Below, piece after piece: positions 27,495-38,449 of a stretch of 64,000 bases of DNA. The notes beneath the pieces were generated by a model. It had not been told where the DNA came from and ran no database searches. It saw only the letters and a program-made list of their open reading frames with translations. Where the stretch lies: the NCBI GenBank assembly GCA_004322005.1, contig SCRF01000126.1, positions 1-64,000 of the forward strand, written 5' to 3'. The position numbers were made by a program, and so were the translations under genes. The stretch's first letter is position 1; every line of letters starts with the position of its first letter. Source of the stretch: Rhodanobacter sp. (GTDB lineage Bacteria; Pseudomonadota; Gammaproteobacteria; Xanthomonadales; Rhodanobacteraceae).

Positions 27495-28469
27495 ATGGCC
27501 CAGATTTATGCCCGCATCATCGCCACCGGCAGTGCGTTGCCCGAGCGTGTAGTAACCAACGCCGACCTGGAAAAGATCGTCGATACCACCGATGAGTGGA
27601 TCCAGAGCCGTACCGGTATCCGCGAGCGCCACATCGCCGCTGACGGCGAGACCACCGGCGATCTGGCGTTGCGTGCCGCGCAGAACGCACTCGAAGCCGC
27701 CGGCGTCAAGGCATCCGAGCTCGACCTGATCATTCTGGGCACGACCACGCCGGACATCATCTTTCCGTCCACCGCCTGTCTGGTGCAACACCGTCTTGGC
27801 GCCAACGGCTGCGCGGCGTTCGACGTGAATGCGGCCTGTTCCGGCTTCGTCTATGCGCTGGGCATCGCCGACAAGTTCATCCGCAGCGGACAGTCGAGGA
27901 AAGTGCTGGTGATCGGCGCCGAAACGCTGACCCGGATGGTCGACTGGACCGAGCGCGAAACCTGCGTGCTGTTCGGCGACGGTGCCGGAGCGGTGGTGCT
28001 GGAGGCTTCCAGCGAACCGGGCATCTACGCCACCTGCCTGCATGCCGACGGCGGCCACAAGGATCTGCTGTACAACCCGGTCGGCGTATCGGTCGGCTTC
28101 ACCGACGAGCCGAACCACGGCGTACGCATCCACATGGCCGGCCGCGAAGTGTTCAAGGTCGCGGTCAAGACGCTCGACTCGCTGGTTGACGAAACCCTGC
28201 GGGCCGCTGGCATGCAGGAGTCGGATATCGACTGGCTGATTCCCCACCAGGCCAATCTGCGGATCATCCACGCGACCGCCAAGCGGCTGAACATGCCGAT
28301 GGAACGGGTCATCGTGACCGTCGACAAGCATGCCAACACCTCGTCCGGGTCGGTGCCGCTGGCGCTCGATTACGCCGTACGCTCGGGCAAGGTGCAGCGC
28401 GGCCAGAACCTGCTGCTGGAGGCATTCGGCGGTGGCTTCACCTGGGCCTCGGCGATGCTGCGATACTGA
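27495..28469 (+). CDS. fabH: Beta-ketoacyl-ACP synthase III
   Basis: DVNAACSGFVYAL active site; HQANLRII. Confidence 0.96.
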   Translation: MAQIYARIIATGSALPERVVTNADLEKIVDTTDEWIQSRTGIRERHIAADGETTGDLALRAAQNALEAAGVKASELDLIILGTTTPDIIFPSTACLVQHRLGANGCAAFDVNAACSGFVYALGIADKFIRSGQSRKVLVIGAETLTRMVDWTERETCVLFGDGAGAVVLEASSEPGIYATCLHADGGHKDLLYNPVGVSVGFTDEPNHGVRIHMAGREVFKVAVKTLDSLVDETLRAAGMQESDIDWLIPHQANLRIIHATAKRLNMPMERVIVTVDKHANTSSGSVPLALDYAVRSGKVQRGQNLLLEAFGGGFTWASAMLRY

Positions 28470-28611
28470 CCGGACGGGCTGCGCGGGCTCTCGACGATGC
28501 CGCCTGCGAGGCGGTACCGTCGTTTGCCGAGCCGGGAAATTCTGAATACAGCTGCGCATGGGGGGCGATGCTGGCACCATGACGGTTTTCGTCGATGGAG
28601 TTCGCTGACCC

Positions 28612-29559
28612 ATGAGTTCCGCTTCCGCATCGCTCGCTTTCGTTTTCCCCGGCCAGGGCTCGCAATCGGTCGGCATGCTGGCTGAACTGGCCGCCGCGCA
28701 TGCCGAAGTGCAGACGACTTTCGCCGAGGCATCGCAAGGTGCCGGGCTCGACCTGTGGAATCTGTGCGTGCACGGGCCGGAGGGCGAGCTCAATCGCACC
28801 GAAAACACGCAGCCGGCACTGCTGGCCGCGAGCGTGGCGACATGGCGGGTCTGGCAGAAACTGGACGGTGCGCAACCGGCGCAGCTGGCGGGCCACAGCC
28901 TGGGCGAATACAGCGCGCTGGTGTGCGCGGGCGCACTGTCGCTGCATGATGCGGCGGCACTGGTCGCCGAGCGCGGCCGCCTGATGCAGGCGGCCGTACC
29001 CGTCGGCGTCGGCGCCATGGCGGCGATTCTCGGCGGCGACGAAGCGCAGATCGCTGCGGTATGCGAAGAGGTTGCGCAAGGGCAGGTGGTGGCCCCGGCC
29101 AACTTCAACTCGCCGGGCCAACTGGTGATTGCCGGCCACGCCGAAGCGGTGGATCGCGCGCTCGCACGGCTGGCCGAGCTGGGCGTGAAGAAGGCGATCA
29201 GGCTGGCCGTCTCGGTACCGTCGCACTGCGCCTTGATGCGCGATGCCGCCGAGCGGCTGGGCGAACGGATGGCCTCGGTCCACTGGCAGTTGCCGTCGAT
29301 GCCGGTGGTGCAGAACGCGGAGGCACGCAGTTACGGCACGGTGGAGGAAATCCGTGGCGCGCTGCAGCGGCAGCTTTACCTGCCGGTGCGCTGGAGCGCG
29401 TGCGTGCAGGCGCTGGCCGCCGCCGGCGCCACACGCATTGCCGAGTGCGGGCCGGGCAAGGTACTGGCCGGCCTGATCAAGCGCATCGACCGCACGATCG
29501 ATGCGCGCGCGATCGGCACGCCGGGCGAGATGGATGCCGTGCGCGGCGACTGGATGTGA
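28612..29559 (+). CDS. fabD: Malonyl-CoA-ACP transacylase
   Basis: FPGQGSQSVGM; GHSLGEYSAL. Confidence 0.96.
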   Translation: MSSASASLAFVFPGQGSQSVGMLAELAAAHAEVQTTFAEASQGAGLDLWNLCVHGPEGELNRTENTQPALLAASVATWRVWQKLDGAQPAQLAGHSLGEYSALVCAGALSLHDAAALVAERGRLMQAAVPVGVGAMAAILGGDEAQIAAVCEEVAQGQVVAPANFNSPGQLVIAGHAEAVDRALARLAELGVKKAIRLAVSVPSHCALMRDAAERLGERMASVHWQLPSMPVVQNAEARSYGTVEEIRGALQRQLYLPVRWSACVQALAAAGATRIAECGPGKVLAGLIKRIDRTIDARAIGTPGEMDAVRGDWM

Positions 29560-29645
29560 TCGGTGCCTGGCGGCGCGGTCGACCCGAGTCCGGCCGGCTG
29601 CGCAATGCGTGAATTCCCCTTAGTGAACTTCAGGAACCCATTCAG

Positions 29646-30389
29646 ATGAGCAACACACTGCAAGGCGAAATCGCGCTGGTCACCGGCGCCAGCCGCGGCA
29701 TCGGCGCGGCGATTGCCGACGAACTGGCGGCGCTGGGCGCCACCGTGATCGGCACGGCGACCAGCGGGGCCGGCGCGATGGCGATCGGCGAGCGGCTGGC
29801 GGCGCACGGTGGCCACGGGCGCGTGCTGGATGTCACCGACGGCGCTGCAGTCGATGCGCTGGTCGAGGGCATCGGCAAGGAATTCGGTGCGGTCTCGATC
29901 CTGGTCAACAACGCCGGCATCACCCGCGACCAGCTGTTGCTGCGGATGCGCGAGGAGGACTGGAACGCGATCCTGGACACCAACCTGAGCTCGGTCTATC
30001 GCACGTCCAAGGCGGTGATGCGCGGCATGATGAAGGCGCGCAAGGGGCGGATCATCTCGATCGCCTCGGTGATCGGGCTGACCGGCAACCCGGGCCAGTC
30101 GAACTATGCCGCCGCCAAGGCCGGCATCATCGCGTTCTCCAAGTCGCTGGCACGCGAGATCGGCACGCGCGGGATCACCGTCAACGTGGTGGCGCCGGGC
30201 TTCATCGACACCGACATGACCCGTGCGCTGCCCGAGCAGTCGAAGCAGGCGTTGCTGGGGCAGATCGCGCTGGGCCGGCTCGGTGAGGTGGCCGATGTCG
30301 CCAAGGCGGTGGGTTTCCTGGCCTCGCCGGCGGCGGCGTACATCACCGGCGAAACCCTGCACGTCAACGGCGGGATGTACATGGCGTAA
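29646..30389 (+). CDS. fabG: 3-oxoacyl-ACP reductase
   Basis: VTGASRGIGAAI; NNAGITRD; YAAAKAG. Confidence 0.96.
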   Translation: MSNTLQGEIALVTGASRGIGAAIADELAALGATVIGTATSGAGAMAIGERLAAHGGHGRVLDVTDGAAVDALVEGIGKEFGAVSILVNNAGITRDQLLLRMREEDWNAILDTNLSSVYRTSKAVMRGMMKARKGRIISIASVIGLTGNPGQSNYAAAKAGIIAFSKSLAREIGTRGITVNVVAPGFIDTDMTRALPEQSKQALLGQIALGRLGEVADVAKAVGFLASPAAAYITGETLHVNGGMYMA

Positions 30390-30395
30390 GGCCTG

Positions 30396-30559
30396 GCAGC
30401 CTGTCGGACTTTGTTCGGCCGGGCTGCGAATCCGTCTGTGCGGTCCACTATCGGCCGCTTCGCCGACCGGTAGAACCGCAATGGGCCGGCAAGAAGCAGT
30501 CGGGTTCCGTGCTCACACAGCCGAATTCTCGCCTCGACCACCAAAGCCCGACAGGCTGC
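30396..30559. repeat. MITE-like element with 18-bp imperfect terminal inverted repeats
   Basis: GCAGCCTGTCGGACTTTG ... CAAAGCCCGACAGGCTGC (17/18 complementary). Confidence 0.65.
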
Positions 30560-30764
30560 TAGCGGCGCGGTTGTCGCCAGCGGGCGCGTTTTAGGCGACA
30601 ATTACACTTTCGCGTCGGCCTTGATGGCCGGCACTGGGGCATCCCCGCCGTAGCAACACCGGTGGAGCATGGCGGCCTCCGGGCTTAGCCACTACAATGC
30701 CGACGGCCTTTTGCAGGCATCCGTCGGCACAGACAAACACAACTCCTTACGAGGTATGGGCAAC

Positions 30765-31004
30765 ATGAGCACCATCGAAGAGCGCGTCAAGAAAATCGTC
30801 ATCGAACAGTTGGGCGTGAAAGAAGATGAAGTCACGGCGAATGCTTCGTTCGTGGACGATCTGGGCGCAGATTCGCTGGACACGGTGGAACTGGTGATGG
30901 CGCTCGAGGAGGAATTCGAAACCGAGATTCCCGACGAAGATGCCGAGAAGATCACCACCGTGCAGCAGGCCGTCGATTACATCAAGGCCCACTCCAAGGA
31001 CTGA
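30765..31004 (+). CDS. acpP: Acyl carrier protein
   Basis: [33 protein letters not shown]. Confidence 0.97.
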   Translation: MSTIEERVKKIVIEQLGVKEDEVTANASFVDDLGADSLDTVELVMALEEEFETEIPDEDAEKITTVQQAVDYIKAHSKD

Positions 31005-31273
31005 GCGGACGCGGCTGGTCGATCCTGGACGATGCCGTCCCGAATGGATCGATCGGTGATGGGTCGGCGCGTCTCCCTGTGTCGGTTCATGCCCACGTCC
31101 CTATCGAACGCTGCGCCGATGAGGCGCAGTTTTCGTTTCTGCAATTTGTAACGTCCGATCCCGTATGGTGGGCAGCGTGCGCGCCCTGTCGAATCGGATG
31201 ACGTGTTCGCGGCCAGTGTCGCGAAACACCTGCCGGCAGCGGCAGTTTCACGGAATCACGAAGGAAGACCAGC

Positions 31274-32512
31274 ATGAGCAAACGACGCGTGGTAGTGACT
31301 GGCATGGGTATCATTTCACCGGTCGGCAACGACATCGCCACCGCCTGGGGGAATATTCTCAAGGGCGTCAGCGGCATCGGTCCGGTGACCCACTTCGACA
31401 CGACCGGGTATGCCACGCGCATCGCCGGGCAGGTGCGGGATTTCGATCCGGCCCAGTGGATGGCGGCCAAGGACGTCAAGAAGATGGATCCGTTCATCCA
31501 CTACGGCGTCGCCGCCGGCACCCAGGCGCTGCGTGACTCCGGACTGGAAGTGACCGAGGCCAACGCGCCGCGCATCGGGGTGGCGATCGGTGCCGGCATC
31601 GGCGGCCTGTACACGATCGAAGCCACCACGCTGGAGCTGGCTGCGAAGGGTCCACGCCGGGTCTCGCCGTTCTACGTGCCCAGCTCGATCATCAACATGG
31701 TGTCGGGCCAGCTGTCGATCATGTTCGGCCTGAAGGGCCCGAACATCGCTTGCGTGACCGCATGCACCACGGCGACCCACAACATCGGTCTGGCCGCCCG
31801 CATGATCGAGCATGGCGACGCCGACGCGATGATTGCCGGCGGTGCCGAGTTCGCCACCACCGGCACCGCGATGGCCGGGTTCTGCTCGGCCAAGGCGATG
31901 TCCACCCGCAACGACGACCCGACCCGGGCCAGCCGCCCGTGGGACAAGGATCGCGACGGCTTCGTGCTGTCTGACGGTGCCGGCGTGCTGATGCTGGAAG
32001 AGTACGAACAGGCCAGCGCGCGCGGTGCCCGCATCTACGCCGAACTGGTCGGTTTCGGCATGAGCGGCGACGCGTTCCACATGACCGCGCCGAGCGAAGG
32101 CGGCGAGGGTGCGGCGCGCTGCATGCGCAACGCGCTGAACGATGCCCGCCTCGATCCGGCCGACGTGCAGTACGTGAATGCGCACGGCACCTCCACGCCG
32201 CTCGGCGATCTGGGCGAAGTGCTGGCGGCGAAGGCGGTCTTCGGCGAGCACGCCTGGAAGCTGGCGATGAGTTCGACCAAATCGGTGACCGGCCACCTGC
32301 TGGGTGCGGCCGGCGGGGTCGAGGCGATCTTCACGATACTGGCGTTGCGCGATCAGGTGCTGCCGCCGACCATCAACCTGGACGAACCCGGCGAAGGCTG
32401 CGACCTGGACTTCGTGGCGAACACGGCACGCGGCGCGAAACTCGACGTGGCGCTCTCCAATTCGTTCGGCTTTGGCGGCACCAACGGCACGCTGGCATTC
32501 CGCCGCATCTGA
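31274..32512 (+). CDS. fabF: Beta-ketoacyl-ACP synthase II
   Basis: [38 protein letters not shown]. Confidence 0.96.
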   Translation: MSKRRVVVTGMGIISPVGNDIATAWGNILKGVSGIGPVTHFDTTGYATRIAGQVRDFDPAQWMAAKDVKKMDPFIHYGVAAGTQALRDSGLEVTEANAPRIGVAIGAGIGGLYTIEATTLELAAKGPRRVSPFYVPSSIINMVSGQLSIMFGLKGPNIACVTACTTATHNIGLAARMIEHGDADAMIAGGAEFATTGTAMAGFCSAKAMSTRNDDPTRASRPWDKDRDGFVLSDGAGVLMLEEYEQASARGARIYAELVGFGMSGDAFHMTAPSEGGEGAARCMRNALNDARLDPADVQYVNAHGTSTPLGDLGEVLAAKAVFGEHAWKLAMSSTKSVTGHLLGAAGGVEAIFTILALRDQVLPPTINLDEPGEGCDLDFVANTARGAKLDVALSNSFGFGGTNGTLAFRRI

Positions 32513-32514
32513 GC

Positions 32515-33864
32515 GTGGCCTGCCAGCGCCGGGTTCTTGCCGGTCGGCGTGATCTGCTCGCGCCGGCCGCGGCCTTTCCGCAACGCTATCCGTGTCTGCT
32601 CGAAAGCGTGGTGCGCGGCACCGCGCAGGCACGCTACGACATCCTGTTCGCCTTCCCGCGGGATCGGCTTGCGTTGTACGCCGATGGCTGTTTGCACGAT
32701 GCTGCCGGGCGGGTGCGCGATGGGCGTTTCCTCGATGCGCTGGACCGCGCCTGGCAGGCCGAACGGCAACCGCAAGGCGGCGACGACGGACTGCCCTTCC
32801 ATGGTGGCTGGGTCTTGCTGCTGGCGTACGAGCTGGCCGGCGAGATCGAGCCCACGCTGCGGCTGCGGCCTTCAGCGACCTTGCCGGTGGCGCTCGCCTT
32901 GCGCTGTCCGGCGGCGATCGTCATCGACCATGCGCGCGACTGCACCGTGCTGGTCGCCGAGGCCGGCGACGAGGCGTTGCTCGACCTACTGCAGGCCGAT
33001 CTCGCCGCTGCGCCGACGATCCCGCCACTGCCCCCGCTGACCGATTGGGACGAGGATGTTCCGCAACGGTTTCTCGATGGCGTCGCGCGTATCCACGAGC
33101 ATCTGCAGGCCGGCGATATTTTTCAGGCGAACCTGTCGCGCCAGTGGCGTGCGCGTTATGCCACGCCGCCCACACCTGCAGCGTTGTATGCCCTGTTGCG
33201 CGAGGCCAATCCGGCGCCGTTTGCCGGCCTGCTGCAGCAGCCGGCATGGTCGCTCGTGAGTTCCTCGCCGGAGCGGCTGGTCGAGGTGCGCCGGGGCCTC
33301 GCGCAGACCCGGCCGATTGCCGGCACCCGGCCACGGCTGCCGGGCGACGATGAGCCGGCGCGCATCCGCGAGTTGAGCACGCATCCGAAAGAGCGCGCCG
33401 AGCATGTGATGCTGATCGACCTGGAGCGCAACGACCTCGGGCGCGTGTGCATACCCGGAACGGTCGAGGTCGACGAGCTGATGGTGGTGGAGAGTTACGC
33501 TCACGTTCATCACATCGTCTCCAATGTACGGGGGCGCCTGCGTGCCGAGGTGACGCCCGGCGAAGTCATCGCCGCCACGTTCCCCGGCGGTACCATCACC
33601 GGCTGTCCCAAGGTGCGCTGCATGGAAATCATCGCCACGCTGGAAGACGCGCCGCGCGGCGCCTATACCGGCGCGCTGGGCTACCTCGATCGCAACGGTG
33701 ACCTCGACTTGAACATCCTGATCCGCACCCTGACCCTGGCCGGCGACGAAGTCAGCCTGCGCGCGGGCGCCGGCATCGTCGCCGATTCGGTGGCCGAACT
33801 GGAACTGGACGAAACCCGCGTCAAGGCACGCGGCCTGCTGCGCGCGCTGGGAGTGCCCGACTGA
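32515..33864 (+). CDS. pabB: Aminodeoxychorismate synthase component I
   Basis: RPIAGTRPR; FPGGTITGCPKVRCMEII; GAGIVADSV; GTG start. Confidence 0.92.
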   Translation: MACQRRVLAGRRDLLAPAAAFPQRYPCLLESVVRGTAQARYDILFAFPRDRLALYADGCLHDAAGRVRDGRFLDALDRAWQAERQPQGGDDGLPFHGGWVLLLAYELAGEIEPTLRLRPSATLPVALALRCPAAIVIDHARDCTVLVAEAGDEALLDLLQADLAAAPTIPPLPPLTDWDEDVPQRFLDGVARIHEHLQAGDIFQANLSRQWRARYATPPTPAALYALLREANPAPFAGLLQQPAWSLVSSSPERLVEVRRGLAQTRPIAGTRPRLPGDDEPARIRELSTHPKERAEHVMLIDLERNDLGRVCIPGTVEVDELMVVESYAHVHHIVSNVRGRLRAEVTPGEVIAATFPGGTITGCPKVRCMEIIATLEDAPRGAYTGALGYLDRNGDLDLNILIRTLTLAGDEVSLRAGAGIVADSVAELELDETRVKARGLLRALGVPD

Positions 33865-33866
33865 TC

Positions 33867-34703
33867 ATGCTGCCGATGCTGATCAATGGCGAACCGACCC
33901 AGGTACTGTCCGCGCTCGATCGCGGACTGGCGTATGGCGATGGCCTGTTCGAAAGCATCCGTTTCGTCGGCGCCGCCGCCCCGCTGTGGCCGCGGCACAT
34001 GCAGCGGTTGATCGAAAGTTGTCGGCGCCTGCGCATGCCGGCACCGGACCCGGCACAGCTGTGGCGCGAAGCGCTTGAGGTCGTGCGCGGGATGCCGCAA
34101 TCGGTGGTGCGCATCACGCTGACGCGCGGCGTCGGCGAGCGCGGCTACGCCTTGCCCGTGCTGCCGCAGATCACCCGCGTGGTGGCGGCCTTCGCGCCGC
34201 CGCAACTGGCGCGTGAAGCGTATGCGCAGGGTGTGCGCATGCGGATCTGCGACATCCATCTGGCCGAGCAGCCGCTGCTGGCCGGCATGAAACACCTGAA
34301 CCGGCTGGAGCAGGTGCTGGCACGCGCCGAATGGAGCGAGCAGGCAATTGATCCTGCGATTGCCGAAGGCGTGTTGTGCGATCAGCATGGCCGGGTGATT
34401 TCGGCAACCATGGCCAATCTGTTCGCCCGCATCGACGGCGTGCTGCTGACGCCGGCACTGGATCGTTGCGGCGTGGCCGGGGTTGCCCGCGCCGAGGTGC
34501 TGGCGGCGTACCCGCAGGCGCGGACCGCCGAGCTGACGCTGGATGCCTTGCTGGGTGCCAGCGAGATCTTTCTCAGTTCGAGCGTACGCGGCATCCTGCC
34601 GGTACAGTCGCTGGGTGACCGGGTCTATGCGCCGGGCAGCGTAACTCGCCAGCTGCAGCAGCATTGGCGCAATCTTGGATTTGCGATGGAGCACGGCGGA
34701 TGA
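33867..34703 (+). CDS. pabC: Aminodeoxychorismate lyase
   Basis: DRGLAYGDGLFESIR; class IV PLP aminotransferase pattern. Confidence 0.92.
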   Translation: MLPMLINGEPTQVLSALDRGLAYGDGLFESIRFVGAAAPLWPRHMQRLIESCRRLRMPAPDPAQLWREALEVVRGMPQSVVRITLTRGVGERGYALPVLPQITRVVAAFAPPQLAREAYAQGVRMRICDIHLAEQPLLAGMKHLNRLEQVLARAEWSEQAIDPAIAEGVLCDQHGRVISATMANLFARIDGVLLTPALDRCGVAGVARAEVLAAYPQARTAELTLDALLGASEIFLSSSVRGILPVQSLGDRVYAPGSVTRQLQQHWRNLGFAMEHGG

Positions 34704-35737
34704 ATTACAGCTCGATGGGAGGACGCGCATTGCCACGTGCACTGGCGCTGCTCGCAGTGCTGGCCATGCTTGGCGCGCTGCTCTACGGCTGGAACGATTT
34801 CAACCGGTTCAGCCGTGCGCCGTTGAACGTGACGAGGCCGGGCGACAGCATCGATATCGCCCGTGGCAGCAGTTTCCGCGACATCGTCGAGGATTTGCGC
34901 CGGCACGGGCTGAGCACGGCCAACCCGCTGTACTGGCGGCTGCTGGCCGGGCAGATGCAGGTGGCGGGCAAGCTGCACGCCGGCGAGTACGCACTGGAGC
35001 AGGGCATCACCCCGCGCCAGCTGCTTGCCAACATGGCCGCCGGCAAGGTGCTGCAGCACGATTTCACCATCGTCGATGGCTGGACCTTCGCCGAGTTGCG
35101 CCAGGCCTTGGCCAGGGCCGACAAACTCAGGCACGACAGCGCCGGCCTCGATGATGCGCAGATCATGCAGAGGATCGGCGCCGGCGGAGTGGCCGCGGAG
35201 GGGCAATTCCTGCCCGAGACCTACGCCTACGTCAAAGGCGACAGCGATCTGGACCTGCTCAAGCGTGCACATGCCGCGATGGTCAGGACACTGGACGCGT
35301 TGTGGCCCGGACGCGACAGCAACCTGCCACTGGCCACGCCCTACGATGCGTTGATCCTGGCCTCGATCGTGGAAAAGGAAACCGGCCGCGCGGATGAACG
35401 GGCGCGGATCGCCGGCGTTTTCGTGCGGCGCCTGCGCGATCACATGCTGCTGCAGACCGACCCCAGCGTGATCTACGGCATGGGCAGCAGTTACACCGGA
35501 AACATCCACAAGAACGATCTCACCACCGACACGCCTTACAACACCTATACCCGGCCTGGCTTGCCGCCGACGCCGATCGCGCTACCGGGCAAGCCGGCAC
35601 TGCTGGCGGCGTTGCATCCGGCAGCCGGTACCGCACTTTACTTCGTCGCCCGTGGCGACGGCGGGCATGTGTTTTCCGACACGCTGGAAGAACACAACCG
35701 CAATGTCGACTGCTACCAGCGGAAACATTGCCGATGA
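34700..35737 (+). CDS. mltG: Endolytic murein transglycosylase
   Basis: ILASIVEKETGRADERARIAGVFVRRL; LQTDPSVIYGMG. Confidence 0.95.
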   Translation: MNYSSMGGRALPRALALLAVLAMLGALLYGWNDFNRFSRAPLNVTRPGDSIDIARGSSFRDIVEDLRRHGLSTANPLYWRLLAGQMQVAGKLHAGEYALEQGITPRQLLANMAAGKVLQHDFTIVDGWTFAELRQALARADKLRHDSAGLDDAQIMQRIGAGGVAAEGQFLPETYAYVKGDSDLDLLKRAHAAMVRTLDALWPGRDSNLPLATPYDALILASIVEKETGRADERARIAGVFVRRLRDHMLLQTDPSVIYGMGSSYTGNIHKNDLTTDTPYNTYTRPGLPPTPIALPGKPALLAALHPAAGTALYFVARGDGGHVFSDTLEEHNRNVDCYQRKHCR

Positions 35738-36375
35738 GTCACGCGCAGGGGAAATTCATCAGCATCGAGGGCGGCGAAGGTGCCGGGAAAAGCACCCTGC
35801 TCGCCGGTCTGCGCGCCTGCATTGAGCAACGAGGCATTGCTCTGGTGCAGACGCGCGAGCCCGGCGGCACACCGCTGGGCGAGGCTGTCCGCGGCGTCGT
35901 GCTCGATCCGGCGCAGCACGCTCTGGCCGCCGAGACCGAGTTGCTGCTGATGTTCGCCTCGCGCGCGCAGCTGGTGCGCGAGGTGATCGTGCCGGCACTG
36001 CAGGCCGGGCAATGGGTACTGTGCGATCGTTTCGCCGATGCCAGCTATGCCTATCAGGGCGCCGGCCGCGGCCAGCCGGTCGAGCGCATCGCCGAACTTG
36101 AACGCTGGGCCTGTGCCGGCATCAAGCCGGACCGGACCCTGCTGCTCGATTTGCCGGTGGCGACCGGTCGTGCCCGCGCGGCCGGTCGTGGCGATGCCGA
36201 CCGCATCGAGGCCGAGGCCGACGCCTTCTTCGAACGCGTGCGTGCGTGCTATCGCGAGCGCGCAGCGGCCGAACCGGAGCGCTTCCGGGTGATCGACGCC
36301 AGTCAGTCGCCGGCCGTCGTGCTGCAGGCAGCCACGGATGCGCTGGCCGGGCTGATCGGGGCGTCGCGGCCATGA
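35734..36375 (+). CDS. tmk: Thymidylate kinase
   Basis: FISIEGGEGAGKSTLL; TREPGGTPLGE; DRFADASYAYQG. Confidence 0.97.
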   Translation: MSHAQGKFISIEGGEGAGKSTLLAGLRACIEQRGIALVQTREPGGTPLGEAVRGVVLDPAQHALAAETELLLMFASRAQLVREVIVPALQAGQWVLCDRFADASYAYQGAGRGQPVERIAELERWACAGIKPDRTLLLDLPVATGRARAAGRGDADRIEAEADAFFERVRACYRERAAAEPERFRVIDASQSPAVVLQAATDALAGLIGASRP

Positions 36376-37307
36376 ATGGATTGCCGTGGCACACCGGACA
36401 CTGGCAGCGGCTGCAGGCGCGTCGCCAGCGCGACGCGCTGGCGCACGCCTTGTTGCTGTGCGGCCCCGCGGGCCTGGGCAAGCGGGCGTTCGCGCAACGC
36501 TTCGTGCAAGGGCTGCTGTGCGCCCAGCCAGCGGACGGCGATGCCTGCGGGCAGTGTCGCAGCTGCCTGCTGCTGGCGGCCGGCACGCATCCGGATCTGA
36601 TCGCGGTGAGTTTTGGCCTGCGCAAGGACGGCGTGCAACGCAGCGAGATCGTGGTCGAGCAGGTTCGCGAACTGTCGGCGCGACTGGCCATGAGCAGCCA
36701 GTTCGGCGGCTGGCAGGTGGCCGTCATCGATCCGGCCGATGCACTGAATTCTGCCGCCGCCAACGCACTGCTGAAGACGCTGGAGGAGCCGGCTGCGCAG
36801 ACCATGTTGATCCTGCTGGCCGATGCGCCGTGGCGGCTGCCGCCGACCATCCGCAGCCGTTGCCAGCGGATCGGGTTTCATCTGCCGGCCGCCGCCGAGG
36901 CACTGGCCTGGCTGCAGACGCAAGGCGTGAGCGACGAAGCGGGAGCGCTCGCGGCCGCGGCCGGCAACCCGGGGTTGGCGCTCGCGTGGGCGCAGCAGGG
37001 CGCGCTCGATCGACGCCTTGAAGTGCGCAGGGATCTGGCCGCGCTCGCTGCCGGTCGTGGCCAGACGCTGGAGGTGGTCAAGCGCTGGCTGGACGGCGAG
37101 CCGTCTCAGTGCCTTTGGTTCGCCGCCCAGGCTGCCGCCGACGAAATCAGGGCCCGGGCGAGGGCAGGCGCCGGACCGCTGGCCAGCACGCTGGGTGCCG
37201 AGGCGCTCGGTCACTGGTACGACGCGGTCAACCGTACCCGCGAGAGTCTTCGCGGTCCGTTGCGCGGAGACCTGTTGCTGCTCGAATTGCTGGCGCAATG
37301 GCGTTGA
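36372..37307 (+). CDS. holB: DNA polymerase III subunit delta prime
   Basis: [36 protein letters not shown]. Confidence 0.92.
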   Translation: MNGLPWHTGHWQRLQARRQRDALAHALLLCGPAGLGKRAFAQRFVQGLLCAQPADGDACGQCRSCLLLAAGTHPDLIAVSFGLRKDGVQRSEIVVEQVRELSARLAMSSQFGGWQVAVIDPADALNSAAANALLKTLEEPAAQTMLILLADAPWRLPPTIRSRCQRIGFHLPAAAEALAWLQTQGVSDEAGALAAAAGNPGLALAWAQQGALDRRLEVRRDLAALAAGRGQTLEVVKRWLDGEPSQCLWFAAQAAADEIRARARAGAGPLASTLGAEALGHWYDAVNRTRESLRGPLRGDLLLLELLAQWR

Positions 37308-38281
37308 CCGCCTGCGCCGCCAGCGCTGCCAGCAAGGGGCTGGCGATCGACCCGGCGGTCGAACCACCGACATTTTCCGCGCTTACCCGCTTGCTGGTGG
37401 TGGCGCCGCATCCGGACGATGAAACCCTTGCGACCGGGCTGCTGATCCAGCAAGTGCGGGCGGCTGGCGGTGAAGTGCAGATATTGCTGTTGACCGCAGG
37501 CGACAACAACCCATGGCCGCAGCGCTGGCTGGAACGACGCATCCGGATCCGCGGCGTCGATCGACAGCGCTGGGGGCAGCGTCGTCTTGCCGAAATGCAG
37601 CATGCGCTGCGGCAACTCGATGTGCCGGCGCAGGCGCTGCGCACCCTGGGTTGGCCGGATATGGGCATCACCGAGGGCCTGCTGCAATCGGGGAGCGGCC
37701 TGCTGGCCACGCTGGCCGAGGCGATCGGCGAGTTTCATCCCAGCCTGATCGCCCTGCCATCACTGCATGATCGCCACCCCGATCATGGTACGGCGCACGT
37801 ACTGGTCCGGCTGGCCGTGGCGCGGCTGGCCCGTTCGCCGGCGATGCTGGCCTATCTTGTGCATGGTCGGACGCTGGGCGTCAGATATGTCGAAATCTGC
37901 GGATCGGCGGGGCAACAGGCATGCAAGCAGCAGGCATTGAGCGCGTACCGCAGCCAGATGGCCTTGAGCCGGAATCGATTGCGGCGTCTGGCCGCTCTGC
38001 CCGAACGGTATGCGCTGGTACCGCCCCGGCCGGGGCAACCCGCTTCGGCCCTGCCATGGCTGCCCCCGGCATGGCTGCAGCCATGGCTTCGACTGAGCGT
38101 GGTCAGCGAGCGGGGAACGCAATCCTGGCGCTGGCGGGATGCCCCGCTGCGACGCGATGGGGAAGGCATCTACCAGTTGACCCTGACGAGTGGATTGGAC
38201 GACATTCCGTGTTTCGTCAGATTGGCATGGGACCTGCATGCACTCTGGATCTTCGACCATTGGGGTTGGCACGAACTCTGA
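37298..38281 (+). CDS. PIG-L family deacetylase
   Basis: VVAPHPDDETLATG; HDRHPDHGTAH. Confidence 0.88.
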   Translation: MALTACAASAASKGLAIDPAVEPPTFSALTRLLVVAPHPDDETLATGLLIQQVRAAGGEVQILLLTAGDNNPWPQRWLERRIRIRGVDRQRWGQRRLAEMQHALRQLDVPAQALRTLGWPDMGITEGLLQSGSGLLATLAEAIGEFHPSLIALPSLHDRHPDHGTAHVLVRLAVARLARSPAMLAYLVHGRTLGVRYVEICGSAGQQACKQQALSAYRSQMALSRNRLRRLAALPERYALVPPRPGQPASALPWLPPAWLQPWLRLSVVSERGTQSWRWRDAPLRRDGEGIYQLTLTSGLDDIPCFVRLAWDLHALWIFDHWGWHEL

Positions 38282-38449
38282 TGCGCTTCGCGCTGGTGAT
38301 CTCAGCCTTGCGCTGACTGACTCGGGGCGACAGGCCCGGGGCGACAGGGGGCGGTTGCCGGGCAAGGTGTTGCCGGCGACACCAGCGGCCAGTCCAGCAG
38401 TGTCGTCAGGAAACAATCGCAGTATTCATCCAACCGGCCGGCCACTTGA

